Source of the DNA: DASUZB01 sp036377075
GTDB taxonomy: Bacteria > Actinomycetota > CALGFH01
NCBI GenBank assembly: GCA_036377075.1
Contig: DASUZB010000052.1
Coordinates: forward strand, 1-20,292
DNA length: 20,292 nt
Direction of reading: 5' to 3'
Numbering within the stretch: position 1 is the first letter of the stretch; the number at the start of each line of letters is the position of its first letter. Positions 6,216 through 14,200 of this stretch are shown piece after piece. A program made the translations under genes and the position numbers. The notes beneath the pieces were generated by a model. That model worked only from the letters and a program-made list of their open reading frames with translations. It had not been told where the DNA came from and did not search any database.

Positions 6216-6896
6216 ATGGACGCCGTGGAGTCTGACGGCCTCGCCGCGATCGGCCTGCTGCGCGAGCCGGTCCGGCGCGCCCTCTACGACTACGTCGCCT
6301 CCCGTGACGGCGAGGTCAGCCGCAACGAAGCCGCCGAGGCGGTCGGGGTGCAGCGCGGCCTGGCCGCCTTCCACCTCGACAAGCTGGTCGACGGCGGCCT
6401 GCTCGAGGCGACCTTCCGCCGGCTCGGCGAGCGCCGCGGCCCCGGCGCCGGCCGTCCGGCCAAGCTGTACCGCCGCGCCGACAGGGAGGTCGCCGCGAGC
6501 CTGCCGCCGCGCGCCTACCAGGCCGCCGCCCACCTGCTGGCCGAGGCGGTCGAGCAGGCTGGGGCCGAGCCCGAGCTGTACGCCGCCGCGCGGCGCCAGG
6601 GCGAGGCCGCCGGGCGCCGGCTCGCCGCCGGCGGGTCGGAGCCGACCGCCACGCTCGCGCTCACCGCCCTCGGCTACGAGCCCTACCGGGACGGGGAGGC
6701 GCTGCGGCTGCGCAACTGCCCGTTCTCCACCCTCTCCCGCGAGTTCCCCGTCGTCACCTGCGGCATGAGCCTGGCACTGATCGAGGGGCTGCTGGCCGGC
6801 CTGGGCACCGCCGGCGTCTCGGCGGCCATGGACCCCGCCCCCGGGCGCTGCTGCGTGGCGATCCACGGGCCAGCTTCTAAAACAAATCCTGATTGA
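6216..6896 (+). CDS. HTH transcriptional regulator with C-terminal cysteine cluster (SufR/COG2345-like)
   Basis: A 226-residue regulator. The N-terminal winged helix (about 8-85) includes LREPVRRALYDYV, RNEAAEAVGVQRGLAAFHLDK and a wing GPGAGRPAKLYRR. The C-terminal ligand domain ends with NCPFSTLS (Cys168), VTCGMSLAL (Cys182) and GRCCVAI (Cys212, Cys213). The spacing C-X13-C-X29-CC is close to that in SufR from this same window (C166-X12-C179-X27-C207), so an iron-sulfur or metal sensor is plausible but unproven. The start at 6216 fits the leaderless -10 at 6203; no Shine-Dalgarno is seen. It follows the candidate ncRNA and precedes the DUF3291 gene by 69 nt. Targets are unknown; the next gene and itself are the natural candidates. 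Confidence 0.85.
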   Translation: MDAVESDGLAAIGLLREPVRRALYDYVASRDGEVSRNEAAEAVGVQRGLAAFHLDKLVDGGLLEATFRRLGERRGPGAGRPAKLYRRADREVAASLPPRAYQAAAHLLAEAVEQAGAEPELYAAARRQGEAAGRRLAAGGSEPTATLALTALGYEPYRDGEALRLRNCPFSTLSREFPVVTCGMSLALIEGLLAGLGTAGVSAAMDPAPGRCCVAIHGPASKTNPD

Positions 6897-6965
6897 CATA
6901 GAAGTCGCGGCCGTGGTCCCCTGAGGTGACCAAGCCGACGAGGCAGTGAGCGAAGGGAGCCGGCC

Positions 6966-7619
6966 ATGCCCGCACGCAGCGCGCTCCACCTGGCCCAGGT
7001 GAACATCGCCCTGCCGCGGGCACCGGTGGACGCGCCAGAGCTGGCCGAGTTCATGGCGCTGCTCGACCCCATCAACGAGCTGGCCGACCGCAGCCCCGGC
7101 TTCGTCTGGCGCCTGCAGACCGAGAGCGGCAACGCCACCGCGATCCGCCCCTTCGACGACCACCGCCTGATGGTCAACCTCTCGGTCTGGGAGTCGTTGG
7201 AGGCGCTGCGCGACTTCGTGTACGCCAGCCGCCACCTGGACGTGATGCGCCGGCGCAGGGACTGGTTCCACCGGATGGCAGGGACCTACCTGGCGCTCTG
7301 GTGGCTGCCGGCCGGCACGCTGCCGACCGTCGAGGAGGCCAAGGAGCGCCTCGCGCGCCTGCGCCGCGACGGACCCGGCCCGGACGCCTTCACCTTCCGC
7401 CAGCCGTTCCCCCCGCCCGGGCGGGGGCCGCGCGGGGACCTGGATGGGGAGGGCCGCGGCACGGGCGGCCTCGGTAGCGCGGCGGGCGCGGGTGATCCCG
7501 GCCTGGACGCCGGCGCGGGCGAGGCCGCGACGGGGACGGGAAGGGCGGCGGCCCGCGCCCAGAGGCCGCGGCGGGCCGACCTGGCGGCGGCCGCGAGGCG
7601 GCCGAACAGCTCCTCGTAG
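6966..7619 (+). CDS. DUF3291 domain protein with overrun C-terminus
   Basis: Residues 7-148 (HLAQVNIALPRAP, ELAEFMALLDPINELAD, SPGFVWRLQ, AIRPFDD, NLSVWESLEALRDFVY, WFHRMAGTYLALWWLPAG, TVEEAKERL, FTFRQPFPPP) match the DUF3291 family of about 150-residue dimeric alpha-beta-barrel-like proteins of unknown role, some resembling small monooxygenases. The ATG at 6966 follows AAGGGAG with about 6-nt spacing. After residue 150 (about 7415) the frame runs on for 67 Gly/Ala/Arg-rich residues that are antisense to the end of the thermonuclease gene; this tail looks like read-through beyond a lost stop. A perfect TTGACA at 6893-6898 overlaps the stop of the upstream regulator gene but has no good -10, so co-transcription with the regulator is likely. 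Function unknown. Confidence 0.82.
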   Translation: MPARSALHLAQVNIALPRAPVDAPELAEFMALLDPINELADRSPGFVWRLQTESGNATAIRPFDDHRLMVNLSVWESLEALRDFVYASRHLDVMRRRRDWFHRMAGTYLALWWLPAGTLPTVEEAKERLARLRRDGPGPDAFTFRQPFPPPGRGPRGDLDGEGRGTGGLGSAAGAGDPGLDAGAGEAATGTGRAAARAQRPRRADLAAAARRPNSSS

Positions 7620-8152
7620 GCGTCGTTGGGCCGGATCGTCAGCGGCCTGGCGTAGCCCTCGGCCAGCAGCAGCGCGTTCCAGAAGGTGCCGTCGCCGAGC
7701 CACGCGTAGGCGAGCAGCCGGCCGTAGTGGTCGCGCGGCTCCGTGTCCCCCGCCAGGCGCACCGTGGCCCCGGTCAGCCAGTGCTTGGCGAAGGCCGACG
7801 CCTGCGGCCCGTAGGGCTCGACCGGTCGCCCCGGGGCGACCGTCTCGGGCGTGTCCAGACCGATCAGGCGCACGTGCTCGCGGCGCCCGGCGACGGTGGT
7901 CTGGAAGGTGTCGCCGTCCACCACCCGCTCCACCCGGACGGCGGCCGTCCCCGCGGGCGGGCGCGGCCACGACGCCCGCTCGGCCGGGGTGGTCGCCAGC
8001 TCCCAGCGTGACCGGCCGCAGCCGCCGAGCAGGGCGCCGGCCAGCGCCAGCACGGCGAGCGCGACCAGCGCGGTGGCGGGTCGGCATGGCTGGCGGCGGG
8101 CGCGAATCGGAGTTCCTCCCCAGTTTCGAGATGGCGCCCGTACCCTAGCCAC
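7286..8152 (-). CDS. Thermonuclease (SNase family) lipoprotein
   Basis: A secreted, lipid-anchored nuclease that cleaves DNA and RNA with calcium. From the GTG at 8152 it has 288 residues: a signal peptide (hydrophobic TALVALAVLALAGALLGGC, lipobox cysteine 45), then an SNase domain about 70-200. All catalytic positions known from staphylococcal nuclease are present: Asp79 and Asp81 (VVDGDTF), Arg95 (VRLIGLDTPE), Asp100, Thr101, Glu103 and Arg145 (HYGRLLAY); the domain ends at RGLW. About 90 Pro/Ser/Arg-rich residues follow, antisense to the DUF3291 gene. Start choice is unsettled: a GGGGAGG (8115-8121, minus) sits 7 nt before an in-frame ATT at 8107, which would give a 273-residue product with a normal short signal peptide. 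It diverges from adnA. Confidence 0.85.
   Translation of the reverse strand: MARVRAPSRNWGGTPIRARRQPCRPATALVALAVLALAGALLGGCGRSRWELATTPAERASWPRPPAGTAAVRVERVVDGDTFQTTVAGRREHVRLIGLDTPETVAPGRPVEPYGPQASAFAKHWLTGATVRLAGDTEPRDHYGRLLAYAWLGDGTFWNALLLAEGYARPLTIRPNDAYEELFGRLAAAARSARRGLWARAAALPVPVAASPAPASRPGSPAPAALPRPPVPRPSPSRSPRGPRPGGGNGWRKVKASGPGPSRRRRARRSLASSTVGSVPAGSHQSAR
8114..8146 (-). promoter_or_regulatory. Possible -10 and ribosome binding site of the thermonuclease gene
   Basis: On the minus strand, TAGGGT (8146-8141) is a marginal -10 that would start transcription near 8134. It is followed by the strong Shine-Dalgarno GGGGAGG (8121-8115), 7 nt before an ATT codon at 8107-8105. If this is right, the upstream GTG at 8152 is not within the transcript. 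Confidence 0.35.
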
Positions 8153-8173
8153 GCCGCCCGGCGCCTTGCGTCC

Positions 8174-8204
8174 CGCCGTCCACAACCCAACCCTGTGGAC
8201 GGCG
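8174..8204. promoter_or_regulatory. Perfect 11-bp inverted repeat in the thermonuclease/adnA divergent region
   Basis: CGCCGTCCACA (8174-8184) and TGTGGACGGCG (8194-8204) are exact reverse complements separated by 9 nt. The site lies about 25 nt upstream of the adnA -10 and about 30 nt from the thermonuclease -10-like element, so it could serve both promoters. Each arm contains CCGTCCACA, which matches the high-GC actinobacterial DnaA box TTGTCCACA at 7 of 9 positions. There is no T-tract, and neither flanking gene ends here, so it is not a terminator. Confidence 0.5.
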
Positions 8205-8229
8205 CACTGCCGACGTCCCGGTCGCTGGT

Positions 8230-8235
8230 TAGGAT
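8230..8235 (+). promoter_or_regulatory. Candidate -10 element (leaderless) for adnA-adnB
   Basis: TAGGAT ends 7 nt before the ATG at 8243. No Shine-Dalgarno sequence is seen, and no clear -35 hexamer. It has the same geometry as the elements at 2069 and 6203. Confidence 0.45.
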
Positions 8236-8242
8236 GCGGATC

Positions 8243-11200
8243 ATGACGACGATCACCTTCCCGGACCTCTCCGGGGCGTCGGAGCCGCCCGCCGCCGAGC
8301 TCGCCCGCCTCCTGCCGGCGGGCAACGTGGTGGTGGTCGGCGGTCCGGGCAGCGGCAAGACGACCCTGCTCGAGGGGCTGCTGCTCGGGCTCGCCACCCG
8401 CGACGGCGCGGGCGCGCTGCTGCTGACCGCGAGCCGCCAGGCGGCGGTCGCCTCGACCGAGCGGCTGCTCGCCGCGGCGCCGGGCGCCGCCGGCGGCGCG
8501 CTGGGCTGCGTCACCTGGCACGCGTTCGCCCGCGGGCTGGTCGCCAGCCACGCCGACCGGCTCGCCTACCGCGGCGAGCCGCGCCTGCTCAGCGGTCCGG
8601 AGCAGTGGTCGCTGGTGCGGTCCCTGCTGCTCGAGACGACCACGGTCGACTGGGGTGAGCTGGCCCCCCTGGTCGGCACGCGCGCGTTCACCGACGAGCT
8701 GGCCGAGTTCGTGCTCGCCTGCGAGCGGCGCCTGATCGGTCCCGAGGAGCTGGCCGAGCTGGCCGACGGTGGCCCGCGCCCGGCGTGGCGGCCGGCCGCC
8801 GCCTTCCTCGCCCTCTACGGCGAGCACCTCGCCCTGCAGGACTCGGTCGACCAGGCCGGCCTGCTGGTCCAGGCGGGCGACCTGCTCGAGGACCGGCCGG
8901 AGGTGCTCGCCGCCACCGTCGCACGGGCGGCGACCCTGCTGGTCGACGAGGCCCAGGAGCTCGACCCGGCGCAGCTCCGCCTGGTCGAGCTGCTCGCCGC
9001 CGGCGGGGCGCGGGTGGTGCTCGCCGGCGACCCGGCCGGGACCACCGAGGAGTTCCGTGGCGCCGCCCCAGGCGCGCTGCGCGCCCACGGCGCCCGCCTC
9101 GGCGCCACCGTGTTGGAGCTCCCGCAGGGCCGCCGGCTCGGCGGCCCCGGCCTGGACGCCGTGCTGCGCCTGCGCGCCGCCGAGGGCGAGCACGCCCCCG
9201 CCATGCGCGCCACCGGCTCGACCGCGGTCGAGGCCGCCCGCTACGCCGGCCTGGCCGACGAGGCGGACGCGGTGGCGCGCCTGCTGCGCGTCGCGCACCA
9301 GCGCGACGGCGTCGCCTACGGCCGCATGGCCGTGCTGCTGCCGTCGCTGCGCCGCACCATCGGCCCGATGCGCCGCGCGCTCGAGCGCTACCAGGTGCCC
9401 CACCGGCTCGGCGCGGGCGAACGCCAGCTCGTGGCCGAGCCGATCGTGCGCCACCTGCTCGACCTGTTCCGCCTCGCCCTCGACCCGGCACGGGCCGACG
9501 AGCTGCTGCCCTCGCTGCTGGTCTCGCCGCTCGGCGGGCTCGACCCGCGGGAGCTGCGCGCCCTGCGCCGGGCGGCGCTGCTGGCCGACCGCCCCCTCGC
9601 CGAGCACGTCGAGGCCGCCCCCGCCGAGCTGGGGATCAACGGGCGCGCCTCCGACCGGGTGGCCGCCCTGCACCAGCTCGTCGCGGATGCCGCCGGCTGG
9701 GTCGAGGAGCTCGACGCCGACCAGTGCTTCTGGCGCGTGTGGCTGCGCGTGCCGGCGTTCCGCCGGCTGGTCAGGCGGGTGGCCGACGATCCCGCCGACG
9801 CCTCGGCCGGCAGGCAGCTCGACGCGCTGACCGCGTTCTCCCGCGCCCTCGGGCTGTTCGTCGACGGCCGCCCCGGCGCCAGCATGCGCACCTACCTCGA
9901 CGTGGTCGAGCGGGCCGACTTCACCAGCGACCCGTGGCTGCCCCCCGCCGTGGCGGGCAGCGACGCGGTCGCGCTGCTGAGCGTCAACGCCGCCAAGGGG
10001 CGCGAGTACGACCTGGTGGTGGTCGCCGGCTGCCTCGAGGGGGTGCTGCCCCGCACCGCCTGGCCGGAGGGGCTGTTCGAGGCCTGGCGGCTGGACGGCG
10101 ACCTCGACCCGGTCGCCCACGCCCGCGCGGTGCTCGACGCCGAGCGGCGCCGCTTCGTGCTCGCCGCCAGCCGGGCACGCGACCGCGTCGTGTTCACCTG
10201 GTCGCGGGTGGAGGGGCGCGGCGAGCCCTCCCGCTTCCTGTTCGAGCTGGGCCTCGACCTGCCCGACGAGCCCTCCGCGCCCGACCCGACGCCGCTCGGG
10301 CCGCTGGAGGCGGCCGGCGCGCTGCGCCGGGTCCTCGCCGACCGCGAGCGCCCGGTCGCCGAGCGGCTCGCCGCCGCGACCACCCTGGCCGCCACGCCCG
10401 GGGTCGACCCGCGCGGCTGGTGGTGGCGCCGGGACTGGACCGTCGACCAGGAGCCGATCGCCGCCGAGGGGCGGCTGCGTACCTCGTACTCCCGCATCGG
10501 CACCTACGAGGAGTGCCACCTGCGCTACTTCTTCGGCAGCGTGGCCGGGCTCGACGACCGCACCTCCTACCAGATGGCCTTCGGCAAGCTCATGCACACC
10601 ATCTTCGAGCTGGCGGCCAAGGGCGAGGTCGGCGCCGAGCCGGAGGCGCTCAAGGCGGCCTACCGGGAGCGCTTCGACCCCGCCTGGTTCCCCTCGCGCG
10701 CGGTCGCCTACCAGTACTGGCGCGACGGCATGGAGATGCTGGCGCTGTGGCACCACGGCGAGGCCGAGCTGGCCCGCGAGGCGCTCGCCTTCGAGATCGA
10801 CTTCGCCATCGAGGTCGGCAGGCACACGGTGCGGGGCCGCATCGACCGGGTCGACCGGGCCGGCGACGGCATCGCGCTGCTCGACTACAAGACCGCCCGC
10901 ACCCCGGCCAGCGAGACCGACGCCGCCAACTCGCTGCAGCTCGCCATCTACTACCTGGCCGCGCTCCGGGACCCGACGCTGGCCGCGCTCGGCCCGCCGG
11001 TCGAGATGCAGCTCGTGTACCCGGCGCGGGCTCGCCAGGGCCGCTTCACCCGGGTCGGCCAGCGCCCCGAGCCGGGCTACGACCAGCGCGTCGAGCAACG
11101 CCTGCTGCCGCTGCTCGACGGCGCCGCCGACGAGGCGTTCGACCCCGACCCGCACGCCGACTGCCGCTTCTGCGCCTTCAAGCCCATCTGCCCGATGTGG

Positions 11201-11281
11201 CCGCAGGGCGAGGACTTCCTCGCCCCGGTCCTGCCGCCGACCGACCTGGCGGCGGGCGACACGGCGGGGGTGGGATCGTGA
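8243..11281 (+). CDS. adnA: AdnA-type helicase-nuclease subunit (UvrD-like motor plus Fe-S RecB-like nuclease)
   Basis: A 1012-residue subunit of the AdnAB machine that unwinds and resects double-strand DNA ends in actinobacteria, in the place of RecBCD or AddAB. Motor motifs: Walker A GGPGSGKTT (33-41), Walker B DEAQ (235-238), motif V SVNAAKGREYD (580-590) and motif VI ASRARDR. Motif III reads GDPAGTTEEFRGA (262-274), lacking the Gln usual in UvrD-like helicases, and motif V has Asn582 where His is common, so this motor may be the weaker one. The nuclease has GRIDRVD (865-871) and LLDYKT (Asp881, Lys883), with Cys758, Cys974, Cys977 and Cys983 placed as a 4Fe-4S clamp. The ATG at 8243 is chosen over an in-frame ATG at 8195 because of the leaderless -10 and the homology start. 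The stop overlaps the adnB GTG by 4 nt. Confidence 0.9.
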   Translation: MTTITFPDLSGASEPPAAELARLLPAGNVVVVGGPGSGKTTLLEGLLLGLATRDGAGALLLTASRQAAVASTERLLAAAPGAAGGALGCVTWHAFARGLVASHADRLAYRGEPRLLSGPEQWSLVRSLLLETTTVDWGELAPLVGTRAFTDELAEFVLACERRLIGPEELAELADGGPRPAWRPAAAFLALYGEHLALQDSVDQAGLLVQAGDLLEDRPEVLAATVARAATLLVDEAQELDPAQLRLVELLAAGGARVVLAGDPAGTTEEFRGAAPGALRAHGARLGATVLELPQGRRLGGPGLDAVLRLRAAEGEHAPAMRATGSTAVEAARYAGLADEADAVARLLRVAHQRDGVAYGRMAVLLPSLRRTIGPMRRALERYQVPHRLGAGERQLVAEPIVRHLLDLFRLALDPARADELLPSLLVSPLGGLDPRELRALRRAALLADRPLAEHVEAAPAELGINGRASDRVAALHQLVADAAGWVEELDADQCFWRVWLRVPAFRRLVRRVADDPADASAGRQLDALTAFSRALGLFVDGRPGASMRTYLDVVERADFTSDPWLPPAVAGSDAVALLSVNAAKGREYDLVVVAGCLEGVLPRTAWPEGLFEAWRLDGDLDPVAHARAVLDAERRRFVLAASRARDRVVFTWSRVEGRGEPSRFLFELGLDLPDEPSAPDPTPLGPLEAAGALRRVLADRERPVAERLAAATTLAATPGVDPRGWWWRRDWTVDQEPIAAEGRLRTSYSRIGTYEECHLRYFFGSVAGLDDRTSYQMAFGKLMHTIFELAAKGEVGAEPEALKAAYRERFDPAWFPSRAVAYQYWRDGMEMLALWHHGEAELAREALAFEIDFAIEVGRHTVRGRIDRVDRAGDGIALLDYKTARTPASETDAANSLQLAIYYLAALRDPTLAALGPPVEMQLVYPARARQGRFTRVGQRPEPGYDQRVEQRLLPLLDGAADEAFDPDPHADCRFCAFKPICPMWPQGEDFLAPVLPPTDLAAGDTAGVGS

Positions 11282-14200
11282 GCCTCACCCTGCCCGGCGC
11301 GGTGTCCAAGGGCATCAGGGCCGCGCTGCGCGACCAGGAGCCGACGCCGGAGCAGTGGGCGGCGATCAGCGCGCCGCTCGGCCCGGCGCACGTGATCGCC
11401 GGCGCCGGCTCGGGCAAGACCGCGGTGATGGCCGCCCGGATCGTCTACCTGGTGGAGCAGGCCGGGGTGCCGCCGTCGGCGGTGCTCGGCCTCACCTTCA
11501 CCAACAAGGCGGCGGGCGAGCTCGAGGAGCGGGTCCGCGACGCCCTGGCGGAGCGTCGCCCGGGCATCGGCGAGGAGATCACCGTCGACACCTACCACGC
11601 CTTCTCCGCCGAGCTGGTCAAGGCCTACGGCGTCCGCGTCGGGGTGGAGCCCGACGCCGACCTGCTCAGCGAGGCGCAGCAGTACCAGATCCTGCTCGGC
11701 ATCCTCGACGGCGAGCGCTTCGAGCACCTGCGCGTGCGCTCGGCCGGCACGATCATCCGCAAGACCCTGGAGCTGGCGGCCGCCTGCGCCGACCACCTGA
11801 CCACCCCGGAGCGGGTGGTGGCCGCCTCGCGGCGCCTGGTGGAGCGCGCCGAGGCCGGCGAGCGGATGCCCGACTGGCAGGTGCAGGCGGCCATGGAGCG
11901 GATCGAGCTCGCCCGCCTGGTCGAGCGCTACGCCGCCGAGAAGCGCAACCGCGGCCGCATCGACTTCGGCGACCAGGTGGCCAAGGCGGTCGAGCTGGTC
12001 GAGCGGCAGCCGGAGATCGCGGCGGCGCTGCGCGCCCGCTTCCCGCACGTGCTGCTGGACGAGTACCAGGACACCAACGTCGCGCAGCGCCGGCTGATGC
12101 AGTGCATCTGCCGGCACGGCAGCTCGGTGATGGCGGTCGGTGACGCCCGCCAGGCGATCTACGCCTTCCGCGGCGCGACCATGTACAACCTGCTCTCGTT
12201 CGCGCACCACTTCCCCGCCGGCGGGAACGGCAGGGAGTCCGTAAGGGACGCGCCGCTGCCCCTGTCGACCAACTTCCGCTCCGGCCGCCGCATCCTCGAG
12301 CTGGCCAACGCCGTGATCGAGGCGGTCCCCGAGGAGCGCCGCGGCGGCCGGCCGCTGGTGCCGATGCCCGGCAGCGGCGACGGCGCGGTCCGCGCCGCCC
12401 TGCTCACCGACCAGTACGCCGAGGCCGCGTTCGTCGCCGACCAGGTCGCCGCCGCCCACGCCGACGGCCTGCCCGGCCTGGCGGGCGGCGACCCGATCTG
12501 GCCGGCCTGGCGGGACGTCGCCGTGCTGGTGCGCTCCAAGCGGCTGCTCGGTCCCCTGCGCGAGGCGCTGGAGCAGCGCGACGTGCCGGTCGAGGTGGTC
12601 GGCCTGTCCGGCCTGCTGGAGACGCCGGAGATCGTCGACCTGGTCAGCATGCTGCGGGTGATCGACGACCCGGGCGCCAACGTCGCCCTGACCAGGGTGC
12701 TGCTCGGCCCGCGCTGGCGCGTCGGCTACCGCCACCTGGTACGGCTGGCCCGCTGGGCGAGCCGTCACAACCGCGGCCTCAAGGAGGGTCTGCCTGGTGA
12801 GGACCCCGACCCGGGGGACGTCTCCTTCGCCCTCTCCGAGGCGCTGGACCACCTCCACGAGGTGGAGGGCCTCGACGCCGAGGCGCTGGCCAGGCTGGAG
12901 GCGTTCACCGCCGAACTGGCGGGCCTGCGCGCCGCGGCCCACGCCCCCCTGCTCGACCTGGTCCAGACGGTGCTCGAACGCACCGGCGTCTGGGCCGAGC
13001 TGGAGGCGTCGAGCGACCGGCGGGCGGTCTCCGCCCGCCAGAACCTGGCCACCTTCCTCGACCGGGTGGCGGCGTTCGCGCCGGTCGAGGGCGACCCGTC
13101 GCTGCCGGCGTTCCTCGCCTACCTGGACGCGATCGAGGAGGCGGTCGAGCCGGTGGAGGCGACCCAGCCCGCCCCGGCCGACTCGGTCAAGCTGATGACC
13201 GTGCACATGGCCAAGGGGCTGGAGTTCCCCATGGTGGTGGTCGCCGGGCTGGCCGCCGGCAGCAGGGAGGACGGCTCGCCCAAGCACGGCATCTTCCCCG
13301 ACGTCCGCGTCGCCGACCCTCGCCGAGCCCAGGGCTTCCCCTACGAGCTGCGCGAGGACGCCGCCCAGCTGCCGCGCTTCGCCGGCAACTCGCGCGCCTT
13401 CCAGTCCGCCCTCGCCGAGCGCGCCCTCGAGGACGAGCGGCGCCTGTTCTACGTCGCCTGCACCCGGGCGAAGCGGCTGCTGGTGCTGACCGCCGCCTGG
13501 TGGTACCAGGGCGCCGACAAGACGCCGAAGGGTCCCGGCCCCTTCTGGCGCGAGGCGGCCGAGCACCCGGCGGTCGACGTGCTGGTCCGGGCCGACGAGC
13601 CGGCCGCCAGCCCGCTGGCCGAGCGGCTCCGCGGGCGCGTGAGCTGGCCGCCGCCGGCCAGGCGGCCGGCCGACGCCGAGGACCCGCTGTTCCCGGAGGG
13701 CTGGGCCGGCGCGGTCGAGCTGGCCAGGGAGGACCCGGCCGCCCTGGCCGCCCGGGTTCCCGCCGGCGAGGCCGACGCCTTCCAGGCCGCCCTGGCCGCC
13801 CAGCGCCACCTGGTCGAGACCGCCTGCGCCGACGACGGGCCGGCCCGGCCGGAGCCGCCCCGCATCCTCTCGGTCAGCCAGGTGCTCACCTACGACCGCT
13901 GCCCGCAGGCGTTCTACTGGACGGTGGTGCGGCCCCTGCCCGAACCGCCGCGGCCGGCGGCGCGGCTCGGCACCGTCGTCCACCGGCTGCTCGAGCGGCG
14001 CGCCCGCGGCCTGCCCGACCTGGTCGACGTCGGCGACCTCGGCGGCGAGCCCTCCGGGACCGCGGCGCAGCCCGGCGTGGTCGAGCGGGCGGTGCGCAAC
14101 TTCGCCGCCACCCGCTTCGCCCACCTGCCCGCCCCCGAGGCCGAGGTCGGCGTCGCCCTGCGCCTCGGCCCCTGGGTGGTCCGCGGTCGCGTCGACGCCA

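Noticed and set aside
8174..8204. Chromosomal replication origin based on DnaA-box-like arms
   Set aside because: Only two imperfect boxes, no A/T-rich unwinding region, and no dnaA or dnaN nearby.
7286..11155. A very long open frame on the minus strand opposite adnA
   Set aside because: Only its last 289 codons (thermonuclease) have domain content. The rest is antisense to the strongly supported adnA gene and is a by-product of high GC.
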